A DNA stretch of 64,000 bases, taken from positions 937,183-1,001,182 of the forward strand of contig NZ_CP007452.1 of NCBI RefSeq assembly GCF_000597865.1. Reading direction: 5' to 3'. This DNA is from Peptoclostridium acidaminophilum DSM 3953. GTDB lineage: Bacteria; Bacillota; Clostridia; Peptostreptococcales; Peptostreptococcaceae. Both the position numbers and the translations under genes were made by a program. Position 1 is the first letter of the stretch. Each line of letters starts with the position of its first letter. The notes beneath the pieces are model-generated. The model ran no database searches and had not been told where the DNA came from. It saw only the letters and a program-made list of their open reading frames with translations. Positions 17,100 to 26,650 of the stretch are shown piece after piece.

Positions 17100-18188
17100 T
17101 TAGATATTTTTGTCAGCCAGATATTTGTTCGCATCTGCAACAAGCTCGTCTATGAGCTCCTTGACTGTGACTATCTTGTCTATCTTGTATACGTTTGAGC
17201 CCGAGAAAATCAGGCCGTGGTCAACATCGCCCTTGACAGAATTTATAAGCGCCAGGGATATGCAGTAAGGCGTACTTGCAGGGTTGCAAGGCTTAAGGCA
17301 GTTCCAGCATCTGCTTACAGGGATGTTTGAATTTTCAAGTGATTCAACAAATTTGTTTCTGATGGCTCTTCCGGGAAGGCCAACAGGACTTTTCACAAGC
17401 TGCACATCCTCCTTCTTGGCGTTTACATAGGCCATTTTGAAGTTGATGTGAGCGTCGCATTCCTCGGTGGCTACAAATCTTGTCCCCATTTGAACGCCTG
17501 ATGCTCCCAGCATTATAAATTCGCCGATGTCGCTTCCGGTGAATATGCCGCCTGCGGCAATCACAGGTATCTTTCTGTTGAAAGTCTCTTCGTAAGGCTT
17601 TATAGATTCAAGCACATCAGTTACTATTTCCTTAAGGCTTGGAAGCGTCGGACTTGACAGGTCTTCAGCTGAGAAACCAAGGTGGCCTCCGGCCTCAGGG
17701 CCTTCAACTATTACAGCATCTGGTATGTAGTCGTATTTTTTAGTCCACATCTTGGTTATAGTAGCAGCTGCTTTCCCCGAAGAAACAATAGGGATTATCT
17801 TAGTGCAGGAATTCTTCACAAGCTCAGGCAGATTTGAAGGCAGCCCGGCTCCTGATATTATAACGTCGACTTTTTCTTTGACACATGCTAATACAGCTTC
17901 CTTGTAGTTGCTTGTGGCTACCATGATGTTAACTCCGAGTATGCCATTTGGAGAAAGGCTTCTTGCCTTTTTTATCTCATTTACAAGAGCTCGTATATTT
18001 GCTTCCTTAGGATTTATGTCAAAGTCATCTTCGCGATAACCAATTTGGACACTAGAAATAACTCCGACCGCACCTTCGTTTGCCACAGCTGCAGCCAGAC
18101 TGGCACCAGAAACTCCGACTCCCATTCCACCTTGAATTATTGGGATTTTGACTATTAAGTCACCTAATTTTAAAGGTGAAAGATTCAT
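17100..18188 (-). CDS. NAD(P)H-dependent flavin oxidoreductase (nitronate monooxygenase / FabK-like family)
   Basis: 362 residues, FMN-dependent TIM barrel of the 2-nitropropane dioxygenase family. Motifs: IPIIQGGMGVGVSGASLAAAVANEG (N-terminal FMN region), VIVEGPEAGGHLG, AAGGIFTGSDIGEFIMLGASGVQMGTRF (phosphate-binding). Members include nitronate monooxygenases and the enoyl-ACP reductase FabK; the longer C-terminus with CWNCLKPCNP does not match FabK (about 310 residues), and no fatty-acid synthesis cluster is adjacent, so the substrate is unresolved. AGGAGGAG precedes the ATG. Confidence 0.88.
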   Translation of the reverse strand: MNLSPLKLGDLIVKIPIIQGGMGVGVSGASLAAAVANEGAVGVISSVQIGYREDDFDINPKEANIRALVNEIKKARSLSPNGILGVNIMVATSNYKEAVLACVKEKVDVIISGAGLPSNLPELVKNSCTKIIPIVSSGKAAATITKMWTKKYDYIPDAVIVEGPEAGGHLGFSAEDLSSPTLPSLKEIVTDVLESIKPYEETFNRKIPVIAAGGIFTGSDIGEFIMLGASGVQMGTRFVATEECDAHINFKMAYVNAKKEDVQLVKSPVGLPGRAIRNKFVESLENSNIPVSRCWNCLKPCNPASTPYCISLALINSVKGDVDHGLIFSGSNVYKIDKIVTVKELIDELVADANKYLADKNI

Positions 18189-18254
18189 TAAACTGACTCC
18201 TCCTACATTGTATATTTTGATAAATTAGTAGTTGATTTTAATACTAACCTATAA

Positions 18255-18283
18255 AGTGTATCTTACATATAATAATATGACAA
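18255..18283 (-). promoter_or_regulatory. Promoter of the flavin oxidoreductase gene
   Basis: Minus strand TTGTCA (18283-18278), 17-base spacer, TACACT (18260-18255). The rest of the divergent region to 18488 is AT-rich; a TATAAT at 18394-18399 with weak -35 GTTAAA may serve the DUF1294 gene. Nothing else is evident there. Confidence 0.5.
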
Positions 18284-18488
18284 AAAAGTGAATAATTCAA
18301 CAAAATAAAATAGTCTGTCCATATCTTAATAGTATTTGATCGCCATGCGGAACAAAAATCGTTAAACTATGTTAAATAAAGTTGAGGCAAGGGTATAATT
18401 TAAAATATTATGTAGTTTCAGCGAATGAACATAGAAATTCTGCACGGGCATATACTCTGATGAAGTATTCTTGAAAGGAGAGCGGCTG

Positions 18489-18803
18489 TTGGATTTAATG
18501 GGGCTGAATATAGATAAATATGTGCAAGGGGGATCTTTGTGGCTTTTCTATTACCTGGCCGCAGTGAACGCGTCAGGCATTGCAGTCATGGGAATAGATA
18601 AGCTAAAGGCTAAGCGGAGGTACAGAAGGATTAGCGAAAGAAGCATTTTCACATTGGCGGCTGCAGGCGGAGCGCTAGGCGTGTGGATAGGAATGTCGCT
18701 TTTTCGTCACAAGACCAGGCATAAAAGCTTCTGCTTAGGCATACCGGCGCTTTTGATGTTGAATATTCTAGTGGTTTACCTGCTTTTGAATTTCGGCGTT
18801 TAG
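18489..18803 (+). CDS. DUF1294 membrane protein
   Basis: 104 residues. The family hallmark is visible: a membrane segment, then GIDKLKAKRRYRRISERSIF, then GGALGVWIGMSLFRHKTRHKSF, then a final hydrophobic segment (IPALLMLNILVVYLLLNF). Function is unknown for the family. TTG at 18489 is 8 bases after AAAGGAG; a start at 18471 would contain the ribosome site. Confidence 0.85.
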   Translation: MDLMGLNIDKYVQGGSLWLFYYLAAVNASGIAVMGIDKLKAKRRYRRISERSIFTLAAAGGALGVWIGMSLFRHKTRHKSFCLGIPALLMLNILVVYLLLNFGV

Positions 18804-18854
18804 TGTACTGACACAAAGTCAATAGTGGGAAATGGCGAAAAAGAGGTGCGTTTT

Positions 18855-20084
18855 ATGGAGATGAATATCCAGAAACTTTTAGATACCACTGTATATCTGG
18901 TTGCAGTATTTGATGGGGACAACAAGCTTATATTCTCAAACAGCACATTCAAGCAGTTTTTCAGGGGAGTCGAGGCTGCTGATGACATTATCAAAAACTT
19001 CAAGCTTGCAAAACGACTTATATGGGAAGAGGATATTGAGAATGGCGGGAAATACAGGACTATAGTAAAGTCGGATGAAAACGAGGACCACATATTTAAG
19101 TTTGAAGTAAGCAGCAGCGGTGAGTACAAGTTGGCTATAGGAATAAAACTCGACTACGAAGACATAATAAGGCTTGCGGAGGACATGCTCACAAAAAACT
19201 ATGTAAAAATAGACGGCCTCAGCGACATAAGCATCGCAGCCAATACTAAAAACTTTGGCCTGGATGAAAATTTCTATGTGACTATAATGCTCAGCGATGA
19301 TTTGGATATAAAAATGACAAGCGGCAATATAGGAGAATATTTTGCTGGTTCAAGCTACATTGGCATGCCGCTTGAACAGGCTTTCGGACCGGAATTTGCA
19401 TTTGTGGTTTCTGAAAAGATCAAGATGCTCGATGCGTTCAAATATATAAGCTTTGACCTTATGGGCAAGCTGGTTGCCGTATCACGGCACGATGACAAGG
19501 GCTATGTGCTCAACATATATCCCTATTCGAAGGATGTCCATGACAAGTTTGCCGAGATACAAAGTCTCAAGGCTACTATAAAGAGGCTTGAAATGGAGCT
19601 TAACAACAAAAACAAGCTGATCAAGGTTCAAAAGATGATATTTGAAAACATCAAAACGATAGATGACATGACGAAGCTCTACAACAGGGCGCACTTTTAC
19701 AGGACTATCGAAGGCGAGATAAGGAGGGCGAAGAAGCTGGAATATCCGCTCTCACTCATAATATTCAGCCTCGAAAACCTGAAGGAGATAAATCTGACCG
19801 CCGGAACGGAGTACGGCGATGAAGCCCTCAGAGAACTTGCAAATACAATCAAATCGCTTTTGAAGAGGGATTTTGAGATGGCCTTCAGGCTCAGCTCACA
19901 TGAATTTGCTGTGATTTCACTGAACACAAGCCCGCAGGAGGCGTTTATGAGATTCAGGGAAGCCCAGGATGTCACCCTCGACGAAATGAAGCTGGACGTT
20001 GAATTCAGGATAATACAAATTGACCTTGCCATGGATGCGGAAAGCATAACAGCCTACATAAATGAAAACACGCATTCCATGTAG
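18855..20084 (+). CDS. PAS-like sensor with degenerate GGDEF domain
   Basis: 409 residues. The N-terminus (about 1-120) looks PAS-like (VYLVAVFDGDNKLIFSNSTF), a second sensor-like region follows (about 125-230), then a coiled coil (KATIKRLEMELNNKNKLIK) and a C-terminal GGDEF-fold domain introduced by DDMTKLYNRAHF. The signature loop reads RLSSHEFAVI where active diguanylate cyclases have GGDEF/GGEEF, so the cyclase is probably dead and may bind GTP or a partner. No membrane segment. ATG at 18855 follows GAGGTG by 6 bases. Role unknown. Confidence 0.83.
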   Translation: MEMNIQKLLDTTVYLVAVFDGDNKLIFSNSTFKQFFRGVEAADDIIKNFKLAKRLIWEEDIENGGKYRTIVKSDENEDHIFKFEVSSSGEYKLAIGIKLDYEDIIRLAEDMLTKNYVKIDGLSDISIAANTKNFGLDENFYVTIMLSDDLDIKMTSGNIGEYFAGSSYIGMPLEQAFGPEFAFVVSEKIKMLDAFKYISFDLMGKLVAVSRHDDKGYVLNIYPYSKDVHDKFAEIQSLKATIKRLEMELNNKNKLIKVQKMIFENIKTIDDMTKLYNRAHFYRTIEGEIRRAKKLEYPLSLIIFSLENLKEINLTAGTEYGDEALRELANTIKSLLKRDFEMAFRLSSHEFAVISLNTSPQEAFMRFREAQDVTLDEMKLDVEFRIIQIDLAMDAESITAYINENTHSM

Positions 20085-20122
20085 ACTTACGCATTTGATC
20101 TGTCAAAGCAGTGCAAAATTCA

Positions 20123-20151
20123 TTGACTATGGGAAGCGGCTGTGTTAATAT
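20123..20151 (+). promoter_or_regulatory. Promoter of the pyr operon
   Basis: TTGACT (20123-20128), 17-base spacer, TAATAT (20146-20151). Transcription should begin near 20158, just before the attenuator. Confidence 0.72.
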
Positions 20152-20157
20152 GGATTA

Positions 20158-20286
20158 AATGAATAGGAGCCTTTAATTACGGTACAGAGAGACCGGGAAG
20201 GTAATAAATGCAGTGCACTGCCCGCTTGGCGGATGCATATTATTTCAGGTATAATTCTGCCTTCCCGCTTGGGAAGGCATTTTTTA
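20158..20286 (+). promoter_or_regulatory. PyrR-type transcription attenuator of the pyr operon
   Basis: Three mutually exclusive structures are visible. The PyrR-binding anti-antiterminator is CCTT (20170-20173) to AAGG (20198-20201), enclosing CGGT-ACAGAGAG-ACCG (20180-20195); CAGAGAG is the conserved PyrR loop. The antiterminator pairs CGGGAAGG (20194-20201) with CCTTCCCG (20260-20267). The terminator is GCCTTCCC-GCTT-GGGAAGGC (20259-20278) plus a T tract. With UMP bound, PyrR should favour termination. pyrR itself is not in this window. Confidence 0.88.
20259..20286 (+). terminator. pyr attenuator terminator
   Basis: Perfect 8-bp stem GCCTTCCC/GGGAAGGC, loop GCTT, followed by ATTTTTTATT. 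Confidence 0.9.
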
Positions 20287-20328
20287 TTCTTTAATTTAGT
20301 TCCGAGAAGCTAAAAAGGGGGCGGTTTT

Positions 20329-21255
20329 ATGTTAAAAGGTAAACACCTAATCGATTTGAACGAATTTACAACAGACGAGGTTGATGAAATATTGGAGCTT
20401 GCGGACAAGATGGTCAAAAACCCTCTTGACTACTGCGAGATAGCAAAGGGCAGGATACTTGCAACGCTTTTTTTCGAGCCCAGCACAAGGACAAGACTCA
20501 GCTTTGAAGCTGCAATGCTAAGGCTTGGAGGGCAGATAATCGGATTTTCAAGCCCTGACGCGTCATCCACATCAAAGGGAGAGAGTCTTTCCGACACGCT
20601 AAGAACAGTGGCTGCATATGCAGACATAATAGCAATGAGACACCCTAAAGAAGGGGCCCCAAGGCTTGGCGCCAAATTCATAGACGCACCCATAATAAAC
20701 GCCGGAGACGGTGGACATCAGCACCCGACCCAGACACTTACAGATATGCTTACTATAAAAAGTATTAAGGGAACTGTTTCAGGCCTTACAATAGGCGTGT
20801 GCGGCGACCTTAAATTCGGAAGGACTGTACACTCACTTATAAAAGCATTTTCAAGATACCCGGGCAACAAATTTATACTTATATCACCACAGGAGCTCAA
20901 AATCCCTCAGTATATAAAAACTCAGGTGCTCGAAAAAAACAATATTGAATTCATTGAGACTGAAAAGATTGACGAAGTCATGGGAGATCTGGACATACTA
21001 TACATGACAAGAGTACAAAAAGAGAGGTTCTTCAACGAAGAGGACTATATAAGGCTCAAGGACAGCTATATACTAGACAGGGACAAGATGGCTATGGCCA
21101 AGGAAGACATGATTGTGCTTCACCCGCTGCCAAGGGTAAATGAGATATCGTATGAGGTCGACGAAGACGAGAGGGCCTGCTACTTCAAGCAGGTGGAGTA
21201 TGGAATGTATGCCAGGATGGCGCTAATTGCCAAACTATTGGGGGTTGATAAATAA
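20329..21255 (+). CDS. pyrB: Aspartate carbamoyltransferase catalytic subunit
   Basis: 308 residues, transfers carbamoyl phosphate to aspartate in the first committed step of pyrimidine synthesis. Carbamoyl-phosphate motif [15 protein letters not shown] (about 48-62), [18 protein letters not shown], and HPLPRVNEI near the C-terminus. First gene of pyrBICFKDE. Its TAA overlaps the pyrI ATG by one base, consistent with fixed stoichiometry of a B-type holoenzyme. Confidence 0.97.
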   Translation: MLKGKHLIDLNEFTTDEVDEILELADKMVKNPLDYCEIAKGRILATLFFEPSTRTRLSFEAAMLRLGGQIIGFSSPDASSTSKGESLSDTLRTVAAYADIIAMRHPKEGAPRLGAKFIDAPIINAGDGGHQHPTQTLTDMLTIKSIKGTVSGLTIGVCGDLKFGRTVHSLIKAFSRYPGNKFILISPQELKIPQYIKTQVLEKNNIEFIETEKIDEVMGDLDILYMTRVQKERFFNEEDYIRLKDSYILDRDKMAMAKEDMIVLHPLPRVNEISYEVDEDERACYFKQVEYGMYARMALIAKLLGVDK

Positions 21256-21683
21256 TGCTTGTAGTTGAAGGTGTAAAAAACGGTATAGTGATTGACCATA
21301 TAAAGGCTGGAAAAGGGATAGAGGTTTTCAACCTTCTCAACTTGGGAGAGGCGGATTTCCATGTGGCCCTGATAATAAACGCTCAAAGCAAGAGGCTTGG
21401 CAAAAAGGACATGATAAAGGTGGATAATGTCATGGATCTGAATCTGGATCTGCTGGGGCTTTTCGATCCCAATATAACAATAAATGTTATAGAAAATGAA
21501 AAGGTTACTTCAAAAATAAATTTAAAGCTGCCTCAAAGGGTAAAGAATATAATAAAATGTAAAAACCCGCGCTGCATAACGAGCATCGAACCTTACATCG
21601 AGAACGAGTTTGAACTGCTTGATCAGGAAAGCTGCGAATACAGGTGCGTGTATTGTGACGAAATTTATAAGATAGAAAAGTAG
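21255..21683 (+). CDS. pyrI: Aspartate carbamoyltransferase regulatory subunit
   Basis: 142 residues, allosteric nucleotide-binding chain with a C-terminal zinc domain that contacts PyrB. Zinc ligands appear as CKNPRC and CVYC (Cx4C and CxxC spacing), as in E. coli PyrI. Its presence indicates an allosterically regulated dodecameric ATCase, in addition to the RNA-level control. Start ATG overlaps the pyrB stop. Confidence 0.94.
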   Translation: MLVVEGVKNGIVIDHIKAGKGIEVFNLLNLGEADFHVALIINAQSKRLGKKDMIKVDNVMDLNLDLLGLFDPNITINVIENEKVTSKINLKLPQRVKNIIKCKNPRCITSIEPYIENEFELLDQESCEYRCVYCDEIYKIEK

Positions 21684-21694
21684 GGGTGAAAAGC

Positions 21695-22891
21695 TTGGAG
21701 CTGCTAATTAAAAATGCCAGGATTGTAGACCACGCGCAAGATTTCATTGGAGACATATACATCAAAGACGGGATTATAAATGAAGTTGGAAGAGACATAT
21801 CAGAAAAAGGCTGCAGAGTTTTCGATGCCTTGGGAATCGTAGTAATGCCTGCATTCACAGATCTTCACGTCCACTTCAGGGAGCCGGGATTTACCTACAA
21901 GGAGGACATAGAAAGCGGCAGCCGCGCCGCTGCAAGAGGCGGCTACACCACGGTAAATCTAATGGCCAACACAAATCCGCCCTGCAGCAGCATGGACATA
22001 GTCAACCAGGTCATGGAGAGGGTGGGCAGCGTAGGCCTTGTCGACGCATTCCAGTGCGTGAGCATAACAAGCGGAATGCAGGGAGATGAAATATCGCACC
22101 TGGACTTAATAACGGAGCCTGTAAAATGCTTATCAGACGATGGCAAGGGAGTTGCCAGCTCTGGGCTTATGCTCAAGGCCATGCAAAAGTGCAAAGAAAA
22201 AGGCCTGGTCATAATGTCTCATGCGGAGGATGCGAGCATATCCAAGGATGATTACAGACTCGCCGAGAACCTTATGACATGGAGAGATTTGCAGCTCTGC
22301 AGAGAGAGTGGAGCCCATCTCCACATGTGCCACGTAAGCACGAAGGAAGCAATAGATTATATCACGCAGGCAAAGCTCGAAGGACTTAATGTCACATGTG
22401 AGGTCGCGCCGCACCACATATATGCGACAGACTCATTGGACTACAAAGTCAATCCGCCTTTTAGAAAGATGTCAGACATAGAGGCCATAATAGCTGCAAT
22501 AAAGCTGGGAATAGTAGACGCCATAGCAACTGACCATGCGCCTCACACGAGTGAAGACAAGCGGCAAGGCGCACCGGGAATATCAGGCATTGAAACGTCA
22601 TTCCCATTATGTTATACAAGCCTTGTAAAAAAAGGGCATATTGACCTTTGCAAGCTTTCGGATATAATGTCAAGGAGACCTGCAGAAATACTTGGAATAA
22701 ACAAGGGCAGAATAGGAGTTGGCTGCGAGGCGGACCTTGTGATTGTCGACATTGAAGATTGTTATGAGATAGATCCTCAAAAATTCGCATCAAAGGGCAA
22801 GAACACTCCATTTGCAGGAGACAAGGTGTACGGCAAGGTGCTGATAACATTCAAATCCGGCAGGATTGTTTACGATTACAAAGACGAATAG
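21695..22891 (+). CDS. pyrC: Dihydroorotase
   Basis: 398 residues, class I (PyrC/allantoinase type) zinc amidohydrolase closing the dihydroorotate ring. Motifs: DLHVHFREPG (metal His pair), SHAEDASI, HMCHVSTKEA, and the catalytic Asp in AIATDHAPH. TTG at 21695 is preceded by GGGGTGA; the in-frame GTG at 21686 lies inside that ribosome site. Third gene of the operon, 15 bases before pyrF. Confidence 0.95.
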   Translation: MELLIKNARIVDHAQDFIGDIYIKDGIINEVGRDISEKGCRVFDALGIVVMPAFTDLHVHFREPGFTYKEDIESGSRAAARGGYTTVNLMANTNPPCSSMDIVNQVMERVGSVGLVDAFQCVSITSGMQGDEISHLDLITEPVKCLSDDGKGVASSGLMLKAMQKCKEKGLVIMSHAEDASISKDDYRLAENLMTWRDLQLCRESGAHLHMCHVSTKEAIDYITQAKLEGLNVTCEVAPHHIYATDSLDYKVNPPFRKMSDIEAIIAAIKLGIVDAIATDHAPHTSEDKRQGAPGISGIETSFPLCYTSLVKKGHIDLCKLSDIMSRRPAEILGINKGRIGVGCEADLVIVDIEDCYEIDPQKFASKGKNTPFAGDKVYGKVLITFKSGRIVYDYKDE

Positions 22892-22906
22892 ACAGGGGCG
22901 ATAAAA

Positions 22907-23761
22907 ATGATAATAGACAAGCTTTATGAGCAGGTGGAGAGCAAGGGCAATTCATGCGTGGGTCTGGACACAGACATAAGCTACATACCAAAAGGACTAA
23001 TGAGCCTGCACGCAAACTTTGAAGATGCTATATTCGAATATAACAGAAGGATAATAGACGCCACTTTGGATGTGACATCATGCTACAAGCTTCAGATTGC
23101 ATACTATGAAGCATACGGAATAAAAGGGCTAATGGCCTACAAGAAGACTCTAGAATACATCAAGAGCAAGGGAGCCGTATCAATAGGCGACATAAAAAGA
23201 GGCGACATTTCAAAGACTGCCGAGATGTATGCCAAGGCGCATTTCGAGGGCGATTTCGAGACAGACTTCATAACGCTCAGCCCGTACATGGGAATGGACA
23301 GCATAGAACCGTACATCCCTTACATGAAGGAAAAGAATAAAGGCGTGTTCGTGCTGCTTAGAACTTCTAATCCAGGAGCCAAGGACATACAATATATACA
23401 GACACAAAGCGGCGACAGGGTGTACGACCAGGTGGGCGAGATGATAGCCAGTATGGGCAAGCAGGTAATGGGCGAGTGCGGCTACAGCTCAATAGGAGCA
23501 GTCGTGGGATGCACACACGCTGAGGAAGGCGAGAAGATAAGGTCCAAATTCAGCGACACATTCTTCCTGATACCCGGATACGGTGCCCAGGGCGGCAAGG
23601 GTGACGACGTGAAGGTATACCTAAGGGATGGCAACGGAGGAGTAGTAAACTCATCAAGAGGAATACTCCTGGCATACAAGGGTAAGGAAGACGGGGAAAG
23701 AAGATTCGACGAGTATGCAAGAGAAGAAGTTATACGGATGAACAAGGATCTTAGGGGGTAG
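22907..23761 (+). CDS. pyrF: Orotidine 5'-phosphate decarboxylase (type 2)
   Basis: 284 residues, the longer type 2 form. It decarboxylates OMP to UMP. The catalytic loop is DIKRGDISKTAEMYAKA, with phosphate-binding GVFVLLRTSNPGA and FLIPGYGAQGG. Two bases separate it from pyrK, suggesting coupled translation. Confidence 0.95.
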   Translation: MIIDKLYEQVESKGNSCVGLDTDISYIPKGLMSLHANFEDAIFEYNRRIIDATLDVTSCYKLQIAYYEAYGIKGLMAYKKTLEYIKSKGAVSIGDIKRGDISKTAEMYAKAHFEGDFETDFITLSPYMGMDSIEPYIPYMKEKNKGVFVLLRTSNPGAKDIQYIQTQSGDRVYDQVGEMIASMGKQVMGECGYSSIGAVVGCTHAEEGEKIRSKFSDTFFLIPGYGAQGGKGDDVKVYLRDGNGGVVNSSRGILLAYKGKEDGERRFDEYAREEVIRMNKDLRG

Positions 23762-23763
23762 TC

Positions 23764-24513
23764 ATGAAATCAAAATATGTAGAAGCGGCAGTATACAAGA
23801 ATGAGCAGATTTCAGACTGCGTCTTCAGACTCAGCGTAAAGGGCAGCTTTGATGTGAAGCCGGGGCAGTTTTTCATGCTGAGGGCATGGGGCCAGGAACC
23901 GTTGCTTTCAAGGCCCATAAGCGTGCATGATGTTGATGACGAAAAGATTACATTCCTCTACCATGTTGTGGGAAGGGGCACTCAGATCTTTTCAAAGCTA
24001 AGGGAAGGTGACGATATAAGCCTACTAGGGCCTCTGGGCAACGGCTTTGAATTGGACATGCTTAAAGGCAAGGTTGCGCTCGTTGGGGGCGGAATAGGCG
24101 TAGCGCCTCTCAACTACCTCTACAAGAAGCTTTCGATGAATGAAGGTGTGGAAGTCAGCTTTCATGCGGGATACAGAAGCCAGCCCTTTGGACTTGAATG
24201 CATACAGGGCTCATGCAGCCTTCTGAATATTGCAACTGAAGATGCCTGCGTGGGCGAGAAGGGCTATATAATAGATTATTTCGAGCCTAAGCTTTACGAT
24301 ATCGTAGTATGCTGCGGACCAGAGATAATGATGTCGAAGCTGATAAAAAAATGCGAGGCTGCGGGAGTGCCGATACTGGTGTCGATGGAGAAGAAAATGG
24401 CATGCGGCATAGGAGCGTGCCTTGTATGCACATGCAAAACAAAGGATGGAAACAAGAGGAGCTGCGCTGACGGCCCTGTTTTCCTGGGAAGCGAGCTGAT
24501 ATTAAATGACTAG
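23764..24513 (+). CDS. pyrK: Dihydroorotate dehydrogenase electron-transfer subunit
   Basis: 249 residues, FAD and [2Fe-2S] partner that lets PyrD reduce NAD. FAD-binding RPISVHD, NAD-binding [13 protein letters not shown] and the cluster motif [12 protein letters not shown]...RSCADG are present. The 3' end overlaps pyrD by 8 bases. Confidence 0.95.
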   Translation: MKSKYVEAAVYKNEQISDCVFRLSVKGSFDVKPGQFFMLRAWGQEPLLSRPISVHDVDDEKITFLYHVVGRGTQIFSKLREGDDISLLGPLGNGFELDMLKGKVALVGGGIGVAPLNYLYKKLSMNEGVEVSFHAGYRSQPFGLECIQGSCSLLNIATEDACVGEKGYIIDYFEPKLYDIVVCCGPEIMMSKLIKKCEAAGVPILVSMEKKMACGIGACLVCTCKTKDGNKRSCADGPVFLGSELILND

Positions 24514-25405
24514 TGTGAATATATGTGGAGTTGAACTCAAGAATCCGGTTATAGCAGCATCGGGAACCTTCGGATTCGGCGGAGAATTTTCCGATTATTT
24601 CGATGTGTCAAGACTCGGGGGCATATCGTCCAAAGGCCTCACGCTTGCCCCGAAGCAGGGGAATGACGGCGTAAGAATGCACGAGGTCAGAAGCGGCATG
24701 ATGAACAGTGTAGGACTTCAAAATCCAGGCGTAGAGGCCTTCATAAAAGACGAGCTGCCTCAGATGGAAAAAATGAATACGGCCGTAATAGCAAACCTGG
24801 GCGGCTCTACCATAGAAGACTATGTGAGGGCTGCGGTGATGCTCGACAAGAGCAGCATAGACATTCTCGAGCTCAACATATCATGCCCCAATGTAAAAGA
24901 GGGCGGCATGGCCTTCGGAATAAAATCATGCGTGGCATACGAGATTGTAGGTGAAGTCAGGAAGGCCACAAGTAAGCCTCTAATGGTGAAGCTCTCGCCT
25001 AACGCCGAGGACATATGCGACATGGCAATAAACTGCTGCAAGGCTGGTGCTGATGCCATATCGCTTGTGAATACATTCAAAGGCATTGCAATAGACATAA
25101 AGAGCAGAAAACCGGTTTTTGAAAATATTTCGGCCGGCGTTTCAGGACCTGCAATAAAGCCAATGGCCCTTAGAATGGTATATGAGGTATGCGGCTGCGT
25201 GGACGTGCCGGTAGTCGGCATGGGCGGAATATCAACATATGAAGACGCCATAGAATTCATTATGGCCGGCTCGCATGCAATCCAGGTTGGAACGGCCAAC
25301 TTCATAAAGCCCGACATATGCGTGGACATAATAGAAGGAATAGAAGCCTTCATGGCAAGGGAAGGCATAAAGAGCCTTGAAGAGATCAGAGGCATAATAA
25401 AATAA
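24506..25405 (+). CDS. pyrD: Dihydroorotate dehydrogenase catalytic subunit (class 1B)
   Basis: 299 residues, FMN barrel oxidising dihydroorotate to orotate; cytoplasmic and NAD-linked via PyrK. Features: [22 protein letters not shown], catalytic-loop Cys in [13 protein letters not shown], and FMN-phosphate [11 protein letters not shown]. The start overlaps pyrK. Confidence 0.96.
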   Translation: MTSVNICGVELKNPVIAASGTFGFGGEFSDYFDVSRLGGISSKGLTLAPKQGNDGVRMHEVRSGMMNSVGLQNPGVEAFIKDELPQMEKMNTAVIANLGGSTIEDYVRAAVMLDKSSIDILELNISCPNVKEGGMAFGIKSCVAYEIVGEVRKATSKPLMVKLSPNAEDICDMAINCCKAGADAISLVNTFKGIAIDIKSRKPVFENISAGVSGPAIKPMALRMVYEVCGCVDVPVVGMGGISTYEDAIEFIMAGSHAIQVGTANFIKPDICVDIIEGIEAFMAREGIKSLEEIRGIIK

Positions 25406-25425
25406 CGTTGCGAGGAGAGAATCTA

Positions 25426-26007
25426 ATGAATTCGACTGAAAATATGGTATTGGAAGAACTAAGGGCGTCAGAGGCTCTGCTGGAAGGACATTTTCTTTTG
25501 TCTTCAGGAAAGCACAGCAACAAGTACTGCCAGTGCGCAAAGCTGCTTCAGTATCCGCAGAGAGCTGAAAAGGTGGTCTCTGTAGTAGCAGAGCAGCTCA
25601 AGGATGTTGATTTTGACATGGTAGTAGGACCGGCAATGGGCGGAATAGTAGTGGCCTACGAGCTTGCAAGACAAGTCAAAAAGCCAGGCATATTCACAGA
25701 AAGAGTTGACGGCGAAATGGCTCTTAGAAGGGGCTTTGAAATAAAGCCGGGACAAAAGGTCATAATATCAGAGGACGTCATAACTACAGGCAAGTCATCG
25801 CTCGAGGTTGTAAAGCTGATAGAGAGTATGGGAGCGCAGGTAGTGGCTCTATGCGCCATAGTAGACAGGACAGGCGAAGGCGCAAGCATGCCGTTTCCTG
25901 TATACAGCGCAATAAGGCTTGAATTTGAAACATACGACAGCGCAGAATGCCCAATGTGCAAGCAGGGCATAGAGTACGTAAAGCCGGGCAGCAGGAATAT
26001 TAAGTAG
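25426..26007 (+). CDS. pyrE: Orotate phosphoribosyltransferase
   Basis: 193 residues. Adds PRPP to orotate giving OMP. PRPP-binding motif [17 protein letters not shown], orotate loop [22 protein letters not shown] at 25426 follows AGGAG by 8 bases; a start at 25408 would encode the ribosome site. Final gene of the operon, followed by a terminator. carAB is not part of this operon in the window. Confidence 0.96.
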   Translation: MNSTENMVLEELRASEALLEGHFLLSSGKHSNKYCQCAKLLQYPQRAEKVVSVVAEQLKDVDFDMVVGPAMGGIVVAYELARQVKKPGIFTERVDGEMALRRGFEIKPGQKVIISEDVITTGKSSLEVVKLIESMGAQVVALCAIVDRTGEGASMPFPVYSAIRLEFETYDSAECPMCKQGIEYVKPGSRNIK

Positions 26008-26042
26008 CAGAAGGCTATAAAAATTTTAAAAACACAAAATAA

Positions 26043-26087
26043 AAGCAAAAAGTATGGCAACAACGCCAGCCTTTTTGCTTTTTTATT
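26043..26087. terminator. Terminator after the pyr operon
   Basis: AAGCAAAAAG (26043-26052) pairs with CTTTTTGCTT (26071-26080), with an inner TGGC/GCCA stem, followed by TTTTATTTT. The AAAA before it suits the convergent phosphodiesterase gene too. Confidence 0.85.
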
Positions 26088-26097
26088 TTGGAACCAT

Positions 26098-26640
26098 TTA
26101 TATTTTCAGCTCGCCGAGCACCTCTCCGGAAAGAATGTCTATGAGCCTTATGTTTGAATCCTCTATTATTGCAACCGAGTGAGAGGAGTCTTTAGGCAGC
26201 GATGTGCTTCCCGGATTAAGTACCACCAGGCCTTCATCCCTTCTAAGCTCCTTTATGTGTGTGTGGCCGTAAACAAAAAGATTGAAGCCGCATCTTTTCG
26301 CGTAGGCAACAGTGTCATCCAAAGGCTCCTTGTAGCCGTGGCACACCATCATCTTGATACCGCCAACGTGCATTACAATATAAGGAGACTGTATCGGATG
26401 GCTTATTACCATCTGGTCGACATCTCCGTCGCAGTTCCCGGATACAAAAAATATGTTGCTCAGGCTGTTTAGCTTTTCGACAACATCCTTTGGCGAGTAT
26501 CCTTCAGGCAGCGGATTCCGGGGCCCATGATAGAGTATGTCGCCGGCGTGTATAATGTAGTCGCAGCTGCCTATGGCTTCAAGAGCTTTGTTAAGGTAAT
26601 ACAGACTTCCATGCGTATCGCTTATTATTCCGATTTTCAT
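26098..26640 (-). CDS. yfcE: YfcE/MJ0936-family metallophosphodiesterase
   Basis: 180 residues, calcineurin-like phosphoesterase with two metals. Motifs: ISDTHGS (D-x-H), HAGDILYHG (GD), SGNCDGDVD (GNCD), CHGY and GHTHI. Related enzymes cleave phosphodiesters in vitro; the natural substrate is unknown. AGGAGG precedes the ATG. nadK ends 10 bases upstream, so the two form an operon. Confidence 0.92.
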   Translation of the reverse strand: MKIGIISDTHGSLYYLNKALEAIGSCDYIIHAGDILYHGPRNPLPEGYSPKDVVEKLNSLSNIFFVSGNCDGDVDQMVISHPIQSPYIVMHVGGIKMMVCHGYKEPLDDTVAYAKRCGFNLFVYGHTHIKELRRDEGLVVLNPGSTSLPKDSSHSVAIIEDSNIRLIDILSGEVLGELKI

Positions 26641-26650
26641 TATATGCCTC

